A DNA stretch of 64,000 nt from Anabaena sp. FACHB-1237 (GTDB lineage: Bacteria; Cyanobacteriota; Cyanobacteriia; Cyanobacteriales; Nostocaceae), in the NCBI RefSeq assembly GCF_014696225.1, contig NZ_JACJPV010000008.1, positions 90,198-154,197 on the forward strand, read 5' to 3'. This document shows positions 9,355-18,390 of this stretch, piece after piece. The notes below the pieces were generated by a model. The model was given only the letters and a program-made list of their open reading frames with translations, searched no databases and was not told where the DNA came from. The translations under genes and the position numbers were made by a program. The number at the start of each line of letters is the position of its first letter. The first letter of the stretch is position 1.

Positions 9355-9786
9355 CTAAATTCTATCTCCAATTGTAGTATATTCACAATTACCAAAAATA
9401 GCTTCTGGATGACGATAATATTTTAACTCAATTAAATTGAAAAAAGGATCTTCTAAAAAGAAAGTCCGATGTTCTAAAGGCAAATTAGTAAAGCGGTATT
9501 TAGGTCTTTCTCTAAAATTGAGATGTTGATTTTCCGCCCTTTTTAGTAATTCTTCCCAGTCTTTTTCATCATGAAATATTAAACCAAAATGGCGCGGATA
9601 AATGGCTTTTTGAGGTGTTAAAATATCCGTAGTTATATGGGCAACTAATTGATGTCCATAGAGATTGAGAATTAAAGCATGGGATGTTTCTCTTCCTGGT
9701 ATACAACCTAAACCATCAATGTAAAAAGTTTTGGTTTGGGGAATGTTATTAACGGGGAAAGCGAGATGAAATATAGGTTGATTCAT
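9355..9786 (-). CDS. VOC (glyoxalase/dioxygenase superfamily) protein
   Basis: A 143-residue protein of the vicinal oxygen chelate fold: HLAFPVNNIPQTKTFYIDGLG at the N-terminus and FFLEDPFFNLIELKYY near the C-terminus form the paired beta-alpha-beta-beta-beta modules. His8 and Glu in LIELKYY are at the usual metal-ligand positions. The substrate is unknown; dioxygenase, lyase and glyoxalase activities all occur in the family. It is a single gene, convergent with the lipase. Confidence 0.75.
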   Translation of the reverse strand: MNQPIFHLAFPVNNIPQTKTFYIDGLGCIPGRETSHALILNLYGHQLVAHITTDILTPQKAIYPRHFGLIFHDEKDWEELLKRAENQHLNFRERPKYRFTNLPLEHRTFFLEDPFFNLIELKYYRHPEAIFGNCEYTTIGDRI

Positions 9787-10032
9787 GATGGTAGTTGGGA
9801 TAATATAAATTAGGGATAATGAACCACAAGATCCCCCACTGCTTCAATAAACCCAAGTTGCTATTTATAAATATCAACCTTTTTTATCCCCTAAATCCCC
9901 ATTAAAAAGAACTTTGACTGATTTTCCCCCTTTTGAACCTGGGGGAGCAAGGAGGGATCTAGTTGAGGAATAAAGCTAATTATTTGTAACTAGCAAATTA
10001 AGTAAGAAGTTAAGGATCTAACTATTCTAAAT

Positions 10033-10372
10033 ATGTCGTCCCTAAATAGTAGCACTTTACATGATTTACGAGATATGCTAGATGGTGAATTAGTTTTAGC
10101 TGACATTAATTATTGAATCCTATTTAATTGAATTACCACTAATACTAGCATCCATTAAATCGGCAATTGAAAATAAAAATATTGTTAATGGTCAACTATT
10201 AGCTAATATTAAGGCATCCACACATAACTTAAAATTTAGTGGTGCTTCCTTGGCTGATACCACAGTTGCTGATATCTGTAAGCAAATAGAATAAAAAGTT
10301 AGCTAGAAGAATTAATAGCATAACTCAAAGGAGAACATATAGAACTGGAAGCTGATTTAAAGAGATTACCAT
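10033..10372 (+). pseudogene. Decayed gene of unknown family
   Basis: A 27-codon frame from the ATG at 10033 is followed, one base out of phase, by an open stretch from 10112 to about 10294 (reading ESYLIELPLILASIKS...), then by a third short stretch with an internal stop (KGEHIELEADLKRLP, ending near 10372). The amino acid composition looks like real helical protein, which suggests one gene broken by a frameshift and stops. I do not recognise the parent family. The rest of the 9787-10388 gap contains no other gene. Confidence 0.35.
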
Positions 10373-10388
10373 AAGTACAGTCAAAACT

Positions 10389-11045
10389 ATGAGCAATAAA
10401 TTCCGCGATCGCACCCAAGCAGGACAAATATTAGCCCAGGAAGTACAACAATACATCCACAAAGCTAATATTAACCATCAAAATATATTAGTATTAGCTT
10501 TACCGCGTGGTGGAGTACCCGTAGCTTTTCCCGTAGCTAAAACCTTGGATGTTCCCCTAGATATCTGTATAGTTAGAAAACTGGGAGTACCTGGACATAA
10601 AGAACTAGCTATGGGTGCTATTGCGGCTCATGGAGTGATCATATTAAATCATGATGTTATTGAAACTTTAGCCATTAGTCAAGAAACAATTGACTTAGTA
10701 GCTGCTGAAGAATTACAAGAATTATCACGTCGAGATCATGCTTATCGAGGAGATAAACCACCTATAAATGTTCATCAAAAAACAGTAATACTAATAGATG
10801 ATGGTATAGCCACTGGTTCAACAATTCGCGCTGCTATAACTATTCTCAAACAACAACAACCTGATAAAATTATTATAGCCACACCCATAGCACCCCCAGA
10901 TGTTTGTCAACAATTACAACTAGAAGTGGACGATGTGATTTGTTTACAAACTCCAGAACCAATGTCAGCGATCGGTTTATGGTATGATGACTTTACCCAA
11001 ACTACAGACGATCAAGTTAGAGAATTATTAACTGGTAGTTGGTAA
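10389..11045 (+). CDS. Phosphoribosyltransferase family protein
   Basis: A 218-residue type I phosphoribosyltransferase. The PRPP-binding signature is VILIDDGIATGSTIRAA (about residues 137-153), preceded by ALPRGGVPVAFPVAK and VRKLGVPGHKELAMGAIA, a set typical of a stand-alone cyanobacterial and actinobacterial PRTase family whose substrate is not established. It is not one of the standard purine or pyrimidine salvage enzymes. It lies 110 bp upstream of purH in the same direction, so a purine link is possible but not shown. Confidence 0.75.
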   Translation: MSNKFRDRTQAGQILAQEVQQYIHKANINHQNILVLALPRGGVPVAFPVAKTLDVPLDICIVRKLGVPGHKELAMGAIAAHGVIILNHDVIETLAISQETIDLVAAEELQELSRRDHAYRGDKPPINVHQKTVILIDDGIATGSTIRAAITILKQQQPDKIIIATPIAPPDVCQQLQLEVDDVICLQTPEPMSAIGLWYDDFTQTTDDQVRELLTGSW

Positions 11046-11155
11046 CTAACTATGGATAATTATCATTCAGGCAAAATTATTGTTATATAATAATCCTGGA
11101 AATCCTTAAATCCTGGAAATCCTGATTCAGACAACATCAAGGACATTGGAAAATT

Positions 11156-12691
11156 ATGGCGCATCTAGCCTTATTGAGTGTATCTAACAAAACTGGTATT
11201 ATTGAATTAGCCCGTACCCTCGTCACAGAATTTAACTTTGATATTATCAGCAGTGGAGGAACAGCTAAAACCCTTAAAGATGCAGGTATTCCCGTTACCA
11301 AAGTTTCAGAATATACTGGATCTCCTGAAATATTAGGTGGACGAGTCAAAACCTTACATCCACGCATCCATGGTGGTATCCTAGCGCGTAGAGATGAACC
11401 CCAAGATATTACAGACTTAGAAAATAATCACATTCGTCCCATAGACTTAGTAGTAGTTAATCTTTATCCCTTCACAGAAACTATTGCTAAACCTGATGTT
11501 ACTTTACCAGAAGCAGTAGAACAAATTGACATTGGCGGACCTGCTATGTTACGCGCATCCTCAAAAAACTACGCCCATGTTACAGTATTATGTAATCCTG
11601 ACCAATATCCAGAATATTTACAACAATTACGGGAAAATGGTACACCTTCCCTACAATTCCGCCAAAAATGCGCACTCAAAGGATTTTTACACACCGCAAG
11701 TTATGATAATGCTATTGCTACTTATTTAGCAAACACAGAAGATGCCACTTTACCACCAACATACAGCATATCTGGCACACAAATCCAATCCTTGCGTTAT
11801 GGCGAAAACCCCCATCAACCCGCAGCATGGTATCAGATAGGAAATAAACCTACAGGATGGGCATCCGCTACCAAACTACAAGGCAAAGAACTTAGTTATA
11901 ATAACTTGGTAGATTTAGAAGCAGCACGTCAAATTATCGCAGAATTTACTGAAAGTCCCGCAGCAACAATTATTAAACATACTAACCCCTGTGGTACTGC
12001 GGAAGCTGATACTATTTTTGAAGCCTATACTAAAGCCTTTAACGCTGATTCTACATCTGCCTTTGGTGGTATTGTGGCTTTAAATCGTCCTATTGATGCT
12101 GCAACAGCTAAGGAATTAACTAAAACTTTTTTAGAATGTGTGGTTGCACCTGGTTGTGATCAAGCGGCACAGGGCATATTAACTAAGAAAGGAAATGTCA
12201 GAGTGTTGATTTTACCAGATTTGTTAACTGGATTTCCAGAAACCCTGCGAGCGATCGCTGGAGGTTTATTAGTTCAAACGTCTGATGATATTATCGCAGA
12301 TCCCAGTAAATGGCAAGTTGTCAGCGAACGTCAACCCACCCCCAATGAATTAGCAGAATTACTATTTGCTTGGAAAGTATGTAAGCACGTCAAATCAAAT
12401 GCTATTGTTGTCAGTAAAGACCGGACAACTTTAGGCGTAGGCGCAGGACAAATGAATCGCGTCGGTTCAACAAAAATAGCAATAGAACAAGCTGGAGACA
12501 AAGCTCAAGGAGCTTATTTAGCTAGTGATGGATTTTTCCCTTTTGACGATACAGTCAGAACTGCTGCGGCTGCCGGAATTACCGCTATAGTCCAACCAGG
12601 AGGAAGCTTACGCGATCAAGATTCTATTAAAGCCGCTAATGAATTAGGCTTATTAATGCTAGTCACTGGTATCCGTCACTTCTTACATTAG
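11156..12691 (+). CDS. purH: Bifunctional AICAR transformylase/IMP cyclohydrolase PurH
   Basis: A 511-residue full-length PurH. The N-terminal IMP cyclohydrolase (MGS-like) domain shows ALLSVSNKTG, SSGGTAKTL and GRVKTLHPRIHGGIL; the C-terminal AICAR formyltransferase part includes LRYGENPHQPAAWY, TNPCGTAEA, SAFGGIVALNRP and VKSNAIVV. The enzyme makes the last two steps of de novo IMP synthesis. Start ATG at 11156 agrees with the conserved N-terminus MAHLALLSVSNKTG. A strong terminator hairpin follows at 12705-12741. Confidence 0.97.
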   Translation: MAHLALLSVSNKTGIIELARTLVTEFNFDIISSGGTAKTLKDAGIPVTKVSEYTGSPEILGGRVKTLHPRIHGGILARRDEPQDITDLENNHIRPIDLVVVNLYPFTETIAKPDVTLPEAVEQIDIGGPAMLRASSKNYAHVTVLCNPDQYPEYLQQLRENGTPSLQFRQKCALKGFLHTASYDNAIATYLANTEDATLPPTYSISGTQIQSLRYGENPHQPAAWYQIGNKPTGWASATKLQGKELSYNNLVDLEAARQIIAEFTESPAATIIKHTNPCGTAEADTIFEAYTKAFNADSTSAFGGIVALNRPIDAATAKELTKTFLECVVAPGCDQAAQGILTKKGNVRVLILPDLLTGFPETLRAIAGGLLVQTSDDIIADPSKWQVVSERQPTPNELAELLFAWKVCKHVKSNAIVVSKDRTTLGVGAGQMNRVGSTKIAIEQAGDKAQGAYLASDGFFPFDDTVRTAAAAGITAIVQPGGSLRDQDSIKAANELGLLMLVTGIRHFLH

Positions 12692-12704
12692 AGTTGATAA
12701 CTTG

Positions 12705-12741
12705 AACTTATTAAACCTATACTTTTTAATAAGTTTTTTTT
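12705..12741 (+). terminator. Rho-independent terminator of purH
   Basis: AACTTATTAAA (12705-12715) pairs with TTTAATAAGTT (12725-12735) and runs into an eight-T tail, 13 bp after the purH stop codon. Confidence 0.75.
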
Positions 12742-13089
12742 AAAAGAAAAAACCTAAATTTTGAGTTGTGTGTGCCGGTTTTCGTGGTATTGTAGTTAGA
12801 TACTAATATAATGGAATATGACTATCAAAATTTTGATGATTATACCCAATTATAAAAATAGTATTCTCAGAATGTATCATTGCCCTAGAAAAAAGTCAAC
12901 AGTAAGGCGCGGCAAATTTGCAAAATTTTGCAAATAATTCCTGACTCCCTGTAGGAGTTTAGCACTCCTAAACCCCACTAATTTGTGACTTCTAAATCCT
13001 AACTAGCAACTTAGCTTACATAGGGCTTACATAGGAGGCATTGGTGAACTCAGGTATGAAATTGAAAAATTCAAAATTTGAAACTTTGC

Positions 13090-13204
13090 GTCTAACGCAA
13101 GTGCTTCTCTGATGGGCGAAATGCGTCAGATATCAACAATTTGGTTATTTACATCACTTATACTGTCTGATGCACCCTACCAATGTGCCAGTTGCGCAAG
13201 TCCT
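13090..13204 (+). repeat. Dispersed element family C, copy 1
   Basis: Contains GCGTCAGATATCAACAATTT, GGTTATTTACATCA, CCCTACCAATGTGCCAGTTG and ends in GCGCAAGTCCT, matching the elements at 26186-26332, 46092-46213 and 59670-59757. The inverted ends read (A)CTTACGCAAGTG against its reverse complement. It fills part of the 12692-13302 gap, which otherwise holds the purH terminator and no gene. Confidence 0.55.
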
Positions 13205-13302
13205 GAAAGATCAAGAATTTAATCAGAAGCACTCATTAAAAAGTTGTTTTTATTTTAAGATAAAGATTGGATTAGCCTACAGTGTAAAAAAGGTTGAGAA
13301 TT

Positions 13303-13422
13303 ATGACACCATCTTTAGCAAATTTTCTTTGGAGTCTTGTTTGGGGTACTGCAATTGTAGTTATTCCAGCCACAGTTGGTTTAATTTTCATTAGCCAAAA
13401 AGATAAAATCAAACGTTTTTAG
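13303..13422 (+). CDS. psbX: Photosystem II protein PsbX
   Basis: A 39-residue single-pass membrane protein beginning MTPSLANFLWSLVWGTA, continuing with IVVIPATVGLIFISQKDK, and ending in a basic tail; this is the PsbX pattern of cyanobacteria. PsbX sits at the periphery of photosystem II near cytochrome b559 and supports quinone exchange. The following gene is ycf66, the usual neighbour of psbX in Nostocales. The start ATG is preceded by AAGGTTGAGAATT. Too short for most gene finders, but the match is unambiguous. Confidence 0.93.
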   Translation: MTPSLANFLWSLVWGTAIVVIPATVGLIFISQKDKIKRF

Positions 13423-13540
13423 TTAGCTATCGGCTATCAGCTATCAGCTTAAAATAAGACAAACTGACGGCTGACGGCTGTTAAATACTAAAATAGTAAT
13501 ATTAACTATTAAGTCGCTAACATAAGTCAATATCCAACAG

Positions 13541-13636
13541 TAGGTTGGGTTGAGGTACGAAACCCAACAAATGTATTAGGTTAACTTACCAACTTAAATA
13601 AATGCGTTGGGCTGCGATACCGCTTAACCCAACCTA
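13541..13636. repeat. Palindromic element family D, copy 1
   Basis: Bounded by TAGGTTGGGTT and AACCCAACCTA; the arms continue with further imperfect pairing (GTACGAAACCCAACA against GCGTTGGGCTGCGATAC). A related element lies at 53667-53738 and a fragment near 43628. It lies between psbX and ycf66. Confidence 0.6.
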
Positions 13637-13707
13637 CGACAAATGGACAAAATTATTGATTGATAACTACCATAGATTTATTGACTTTATTTACTGGGAA
13701 AACAGCA

Positions 13708-14610
13708 ATGATCAACTTTGGGCTGAACTCAGCCAGTATTTTAGCTCAGGTAAATGTAGGAACGAACTCAGCCAGTATTCTGGGAATTTTTCTAGCTGTC
13801 GCTGGTGCTGCTTTGTATTTCCTGCGTACTGTGCGCCCTGAACTCTCACGAGATCAAGATATCTTTTTCGCCGCAGTTGGTTTATTATGTGGTTTTATCC
13901 TTATCTTCCAAGGATGGCGTTTAGACCCTATTTTACAATTTGGACAGTTATTATTAGTTGGTTCTACTGTATTTTTTGCTGCGGAAAGTATTCGCTTACG
14001 CAGTATTGCTACGCAACAAGCTAAACGTAATACTCCTATTGTTGATGATGAACGCGAAGTTAGCCGAAAGTATTCCTATTCAGAACGTCGTAATTATCAA
14101 GCAGAAATGGATGCGGATTTAGAAACGCTACCTTATGAGGATGAAGAACCACCTCCACGTGCTAGAATTCGCGGTAGTCGAGATGAACGCTCTACCCGTG
14201 ATGATTATGATGAGGAACAGCCACCACGCCGATCAGAACGTCGTAATCGAGAAAAACCCGATAATACTGAAAGAAAACGCCGTCCTACCCGTTCTAGTGG
14301 TCGCTCCATTGATGTTTATGATGATGAGAATTGGGATTCTCGTCCTAAAGAAACAAGAAATATTAATGATGACTGGGATAGTAACCCAGGGGAGGTAAGA
14401 CGGCCATCACGTCGTAATAATTCTCGGCCACAACGTCCAGAAAGTCGTGAAGATGATGTTACTCCTCCTAAAACCAGAAAACGTCGTCCTGCTAGTGATG
14501 TTCCTGTTTCTCGCAAGGATGATGATGAGGTAATTTCTACTGATTATGTACCATTTAATCCCATTAAAAAACCTAGTGGTGATAAGGATGATGATTTTGA
14601 TAATGTTTAA
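13708..14610 (+). CDS. ycf66: Ycf66 family protein
   Basis: A 300-residue protein. The N-terminal third has three predicted membrane segments (ILGIFLAVAGAALYFL, IFFAAVGLLCGFILIFQGW, LDPILQFGQLLLVGSTVFF) and matches the Ycf66 family found in cyanobacteria and some plastids; function unknown, presumed thylakoid. The remainder is a highly charged, Arg/Asp/Glu-rich, probably disordered tail. The frame stays open up to a TTG at 13660, but the ATG at 13708 gives the family-like N-terminus and has GGGAA upstream, so I use it. Lies directly downstream of psbX. Confidence 0.85.
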   Translation: MINFGLNSASILAQVNVGTNSASILGIFLAVAGAALYFLRTVRPELSRDQDIFFAAVGLLCGFILIFQGWRLDPILQFGQLLLVGSTVFFAAESIRLRSIATQQAKRNTPIVDDEREVSRKYSYSERRNYQAEMDADLETLPYEDEEPPPRARIRGSRDERSTRDDYDEEQPPRRSERRNREKPDNTERKRRPTRSSGRSIDVYDDENWDSRPKETRNINDDWDSNPGEVRRPSRRNNSRPQRPESREDDVTPPKTRKRRPASDVPVSRKDDDEVISTDYVPFNPIKKPSGDKDDDFDNV

Positions 14611-14789
14611 ATAGCTTTCAGTAGCTATAAGCATTCAGCTTTTAGGATTTATAAATCGTGATAAAGTAGCCTTTTTTATTTATAAATTGTGCTAAATCAT
14701 AACTACGTTTAATAAATTTAGAGGTGGTGCTAAAGCACAACTACGTTTAATAGGAGTTTATGAATTACGGGTAATGGAAATTATTCAAT

Positions 14790-15344
14790 GTGAAAATATC
14801 AAACTATATTTTCAAGCTACACAGGTCAATAACTTGGAGCTTAATCTTTGCTTTAATTAGTCTATTAGTTGCTTGCACCTCTAATAATGATGTCCCTCTA
14901 GGTACTGCTTCTTTAAATAGTCGCTATACCGAAGAACAACCAGCTTTGAGTGGTAACGGTCGTTTTTTGGCTTTTATCTCTAGTCGTAATCGTAATCATC
15001 AATTGTTGGTTTATGATCTGGAAAGTCAAAGTTTTATTGCTACTCCAGGTTTAAATCGTCAAGTAACTATTACTGAAAGTCCTAGTTTAAGTTTTAATGG
15101 TCGTTATATTTGTTATGTGACTAATGACCGAGGTAGACCTGTTATAGCATTATATGATCGGGCTAATCAACAGTCCCAAGTTCTTACTCCTAATTATAAT
15201 GGTTTAGTCAAAAATCCTAGTATTAGTCCTGATGGTCGTTATGTGGTTTTTGAAGGTGCTAGTCGTGGACAATGGGATATTGAAGTTTTAGATCGTGGTC
15301 CTACTGTGGAGTTGGATGTTCCTAATGGTACACTAGTTAATTGA
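14790..15344 (+). CDS. TolB-like beta-propeller lipoprotein
   Basis: A 184-residue protein with a lipoprotein signal peptide (hydrophobic helix ending LLVACTS, Cys the lipidation site) and three to four WD40-like/TolB repeats, seen as ALSGNGRFLAFISSR, SLSFNGRYICYVTNDRGR and SISPDGRYVVFEGASRG. It is too short for a closed propeller, so it may dimerise or pair with the paralogue 105 bp downstream. It lacks the N-terminal domain of real TolB. The start is a GTG at 14790; an overlapping ATG two bases earlier is in another frame. Confidence 0.75.
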   Translation: MKISNYIFKLHRSITWSLIFALISLLVACTSNNDVPLGTASLNSRYTEEQPALSGNGRFLAFISSRNRNHQLLVYDLESQSFIATPGLNRQVTITESPSLSFNGRYICYVTNDRGRPVIALYDRANQQSQVLTPNYNGLVKNPSISPDGRYVVFEGASRGQWDIEVLDRGPTVELDVPNGTLVN

Positions 15345-15448
15345 TAATTGAGAATTTTTGGTTGTAAGCGCTAAGTGTGGAGTCAGAATTTTGAATTTTG
15401 ATTTTTGACTTCACAAAATGCGCTCCTTACTCCTCGATCGCCTTTTAT

Positions 15449-15970
15449 ATGTATAAATCATTAATTATTGTCTTATTATGTTCTGCTTGTTTAACTGGGT
15501 GTTTTGGTTATCCTCGGTTACTTAGTTATCCTTTTGATCCTGGTGGTAGAAGTTTAAATAGTTTATCTGTTGATGCAAATCCTCATATTTCTGGTAGATA
15601 TATTGTATTTACTAGCGATCGCCGAGGTAGTCAAGATGTTTATATGTTTGATACTATATCTACTAATTTGGTAGACTTACCTGGCTTAAATTCTTTTGAT
15701 ACTATTGCATCTCATCCTAGTGCTTCCGCAAATGGTGATTTTATTGTTTTTAGCGCTAGTCGTCAAGGTCAAGCAGATATTTTTTTATATGATAAGAGTA
15801 CGCGACAGTTAAGAAATTTGACTGCTAATTTAGAAGCAGAAGTCAGAAATCCTAATATTAGTGCTGATGGTAATAGAATAGCTTTTGAATATAGTAATAA
15901 TGGTCAATGGGATATTTTAGTTTATGATCGGTTTGGTGCAAAGTTAAATATTCCCCAAGATCCCAGTTAA
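15449..15970 (+). CDS. TolB-like beta-propeller lipoprotein, paralogue of the upstream gene
   Basis: A 173-residue protein. The ATG at 15449 gives a clean lipoprotein signal (MYKSLIIVLLCSACLTGCFG, lipobox LTGC); the open frame extends upstream to 15398 but that part is not signal-like. The body holds TolB/WD40-like repeats (HISGRYIVFTSDRRGSQDVY, SASANGDFIVFSASRQGQAD, ISADGNRIAFEYSNNGQWD). Similar size and motif spacing to the preceding gene indicate a tandem duplication. Probably periplasmic, attached to a membrane; function unknown. Confidence 0.75.
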   Translation: MYKSLIIVLLCSACLTGCFGYPRLLSYPFDPGGRSLNSLSVDANPHISGRYIVFTSDRRGSQDVYMFDTISTNLVDLPGLNSFDTIASHPSASANGDFIVFSASRQGQADIFLYDKSTRQLRNLTANLEAEVRNPNISADGNRIAFEYSNNGQWDILVYDRFGAKLNIPQDPS

Positions 15971-16026
15971 AGGAGTCAGGAGGGGTTTAGCAATGCTGAT
16001 ATGTTATTTGTTTGGCGGATAAACCC

Positions 16027-16048
16027 GCCTGGAACTGAGGTTCCAGGC
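16027..16048. repeat. Short perfect palindrome after the TolB-like pair
   Basis: GCCTGGAAC, loop TGAG, GTTCCAGGC: a 9-bp stem. On the minus strand it is followed by GGGTTTATCC, on the plus strand by TAATAACTAAAG, so a T tail is lacking. It may still stop or stabilise transcripts of the TolB-like genes. Confidence 0.45.
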
Positions 16049-16236
16049 TAATAACTAAAGTAAGTTTCTGTAGTCGTCTTGCTGATAAATTTTGCTATTA
16101 GACACACAGAATATGGCTTACTTCTGCGCTATCATTCCTAGTCGGGCTATGGGTTTTACGTTAAATTTACACAAAACTCTTGCTTTATCCCACAGTGAGC
16201 GAGAATTTTCACTCCGCACTTCCAACTCCCGACTCT

Positions 16237-17265
16237 CTACTCGTGACTCCCTGTAACTTTTTGTACAGAGTCAATCAGCGATCGCACTTCCTTAGCACCT
16301 AGAGACGCTTCAAAAGTGAAAGGAAATTTGCCTGTTAATAGCATTCTTAAACCCAAAGGTGCAATACTAAGTAATCCTTTTAAATCACGAAAATAATTAC
16401 CAACTACCTGCACTCCAAACTTTCGTTCATCAATCCAACCATCTTGTTTCACTAATTCTACCAGTACCTTCCGATGACGAATCGCCCGACTAGCAGTTTT
16501 TTCTCGATGTGCTAAAATTTCTTGTTTAATTTTCGTAATTTGTTCTAAAGGTGCTACTTCCATCGGACAAACATGATCACAATATAAGCAACGAGTACAA
16601 CCCCACACTCCTTGAGTATCCAAATTATATTTTTCTAATCGTTCTTCTGTTTGATCATCACGAGAATCTGCTATCATTCGATATGCTTTAGCTAGAGCAT
16701 GAGGTCCAACAAAATTACTATTTACTTCTCGCGCATTACATTCTGAATAACACGCTCCACACATAATACAATTACCCGTCTGATCCAAAAGCGATCGCTC
16801 TTCGGGAGTTTGTAAAAATTCTCTTTCTGGTATTTTTCGTGCTACTGTACTGACATAAGGTGTCACAGCCTCCAAATTATTCCAAAAATCATCCATATCC
16901 ACAACTAAATCCTTAATTACAGGCATATTACCCAAAGGACTTACCGTAATTTCTGGAATTTGATCTGACTCATTTACATCAGATGAAGATAATGATGAAC
17001 AGGAAGAAATTTTTGCTAGTCTAGCTAATTCACTCCCCACATTTTCCTTGCAAGCTAAAGCCGAACGTCCATTAATGCGTACTGCACAACTACCACAAAT
17101 GGTATTGCGGCAATTTTTTCTAAAAGCCAAAGTTCCATCCTGTTCCCACTTAATCTGATGCAAACAATCTAAGATTGTATTACCTGGTTCTACCTGTAGT
17201 CGGTAACTTTTGATTATTGGTTGAGAATTTGCTTCTTGTCGGGTAATCTTAAAAATAACTTCCAT
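16237..17265 (-). CDS. sdhB: Succinate dehydrogenase/fumarate reductase iron-sulfur subunit
   Basis: A 342-residue SdhB/FrdB protein. The N-terminal 2Fe-2S ferredoxin domain has CRNTICGSC and a fourth Cys in ALACK; the C-terminal domain has CIMCGACYSEC and CTRCLYCDHVCP for the 4Fe-4S and 3Fe-4S clusters. It passes electrons from the flavoprotein to the quinone pool in the thylakoid and plasma membrane. Cyanobacterial sdhB is usually far from sdhA, as here. An insertion rich in Ser/Asp (SSCSSLSSSDVNESD) between the two cluster domains makes it longer than the ~240 residues of E. coli SdhB. Confidence 0.9.
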   Translation of the reverse strand: MEVIFKITRQEANSQPIIKSYRLQVEPGNTILDCLHQIKWEQDGTLAFRKNCRNTICGSCAVRINGRSALACKENVGSELARLAKISSCSSLSSSDVNESDQIPEITVSPLGNMPVIKDLVVDMDDFWNNLEAVTPYVSTVARKIPEREFLQTPEERSLLDQTGNCIMCGACYSECNAREVNSNFVGPHALAKAYRMIADSRDDQTEERLEKYNLDTQGVWGCTRCLYCDHVCPMEVAPLEQITKIKQEILAHREKTASRAIRHRKVLVELVKQDGWIDERKFGVQVVGNYFRDLKGLLSIAPLGLRMLLTGKFPFTFEASLGAKEVRSLIDSVQKVTGSHE

Positions 17266-17423
17266 TATTAATAACCACAGTGGTGAAAATCTAAACAGTC
17301 AAAAAATTCCACAAATTTTTCTTGTGCGCCTATAAGCAGTAAAGCATATTTTCAGCAATACTTTTACAATTATCCCAGATATTTAATACTTCTTTAGAAA
17401 AGGGCTAGAGATCCCAGGCTTGA

Positions 17424-17459
17424 TATCCCCGACTTCTTTAAGAAGTCGAGGATCTTTTT
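17424..17459 (+). terminator. Terminator-like palindrome of the GACTTC family
   Basis: ATCCCCGACTTC, loop TTTAA, GAAGTCGAGGAT, then CTTTTTAG. By shape it is a rho-independent terminator on the plus strand, yet no plus-strand gene ends nearby: the neighbour is the start of sdhB on the minus strand. It may be only a dispersed copy. Confidence 0.45.
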
Positions 17460-17861
17460 AGATATATCATGGTAAATAGATTCTTCCTCCAGATAGAAGT
17501 ATAGAACCTGCCCTAGTCTTTTCTGATAGACTTGTGATTTGCAGTTTTGATCAGACTACCACAAAAACCCCAAACTTTAACCTAGATAGTCCCCCATAGC
17601 CACTCTCAATTCTATTAACTTTTATAAAACCCTTGACAACATCGTTGTTACAGCATAAAGTACCCTCTTTAAATCTTCCCTAGTTTCCAGATCCTCAACT
17701 TCTAGGATGAAAATAAAATTTCCCCCAAATAAAAATTAAAATTAAAAAAATTTTTGGAAAATATTTTGTTATTATGATTTTATGCTATTATTTAATAGAA
17801 AATTACGAATTGACAAAACCAGTATTTATAACCGTATAAGCACGGACTCTAATGCTTAGTT

Positions 17862-18043
17862 GATTCGTAATGTAGAGACTAAAAAATCAATGTCTCTACA
17901 GACAGGATAAAAGGGTGTAAGTCCACAATACCTGATAAAATACCATGCTGTCTGGAACTAAAGATGAAAAGTAGGTAATCACCTATAAATCAAGAAGAAC
18001 AAAGACAAGCAGTAAAGGTAGAAACCTTGTAATTTAACGAATC
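17862..18043 (+). ncRNA. Candidate structured RNA, HEARO/omega-RNA-like, without an adjacent nuclease ORF
   Basis: A 182-nt stretch closed by a perfect 7-bp helix: GATTCGT (17862-17868) with ACGAATC (18037-18043). Inside are GTAGAGAC/GTCTCTAC (17872-17879 and 17892-17899), GACAG/CTGTC (17901-17905 and 17948-17952), TAGGT/ACCTA (17972-17976 and 17981-17985) and AAGGT/ACCTT (18015-18019 and 18024-18028), and a short unpaired-looking GTGTAAGTCCACAATACC. This multibranched form and the AAACCTTGT...AACGAATC tail recall the HEARO RNAs that accompany IscB/IsrB nucleases; such RNAs are often ORF-less in cyanobacteria. No nuclease ORF is present here. The structure is seen in the sequence; the family is my recognition and unconfirmed. 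Confidence 0.45.
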
Positions 18044-18390
18044 TACGACTTTTTTGTAGTAGAACTAACCGGACTTTTAAAGTTAGCTTTAAGTTACACG
18101 GCCACTGTAACACCCAAAAAAAATAATTTAATTTCTGATGGCTGATGATGATTAAAGCCGCAGTAAAGTTATGGTAATTAATGTTATGGCAACCATAACC
18201 AGAAGCTCTATTGTCTAAACAATAGGCTAAATTTTGGCTGAAATATCAGAAGTAATTCATCAGTAATTTAGCATCACATCCCAGTGGAAGTTAGTTTTAT
18301 GCGCTAGTTAAAAGCCACTTAAAAACCTAAACACTGGCATGGGAAGACGTTTTTAATTGATTTCGAGAGATTAAGGAAAATTGAAACATT

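Noticed and set aside
13170..13394. 74-codon ORF over psbX
   Set aside because: It overlaps the family C repeat and psbX in another frame; the psbX frame has an exact family match.
17862..18043. Structured RNA as tmRNA, RNase P RNA or group II intron
   Set aside because: It has no tmRNA GGGG-start/CCA-like acceptor, no rnpB P4 core, and no intron domain V; the HEARO-like reading fits the closing stem better but is itself unproven.
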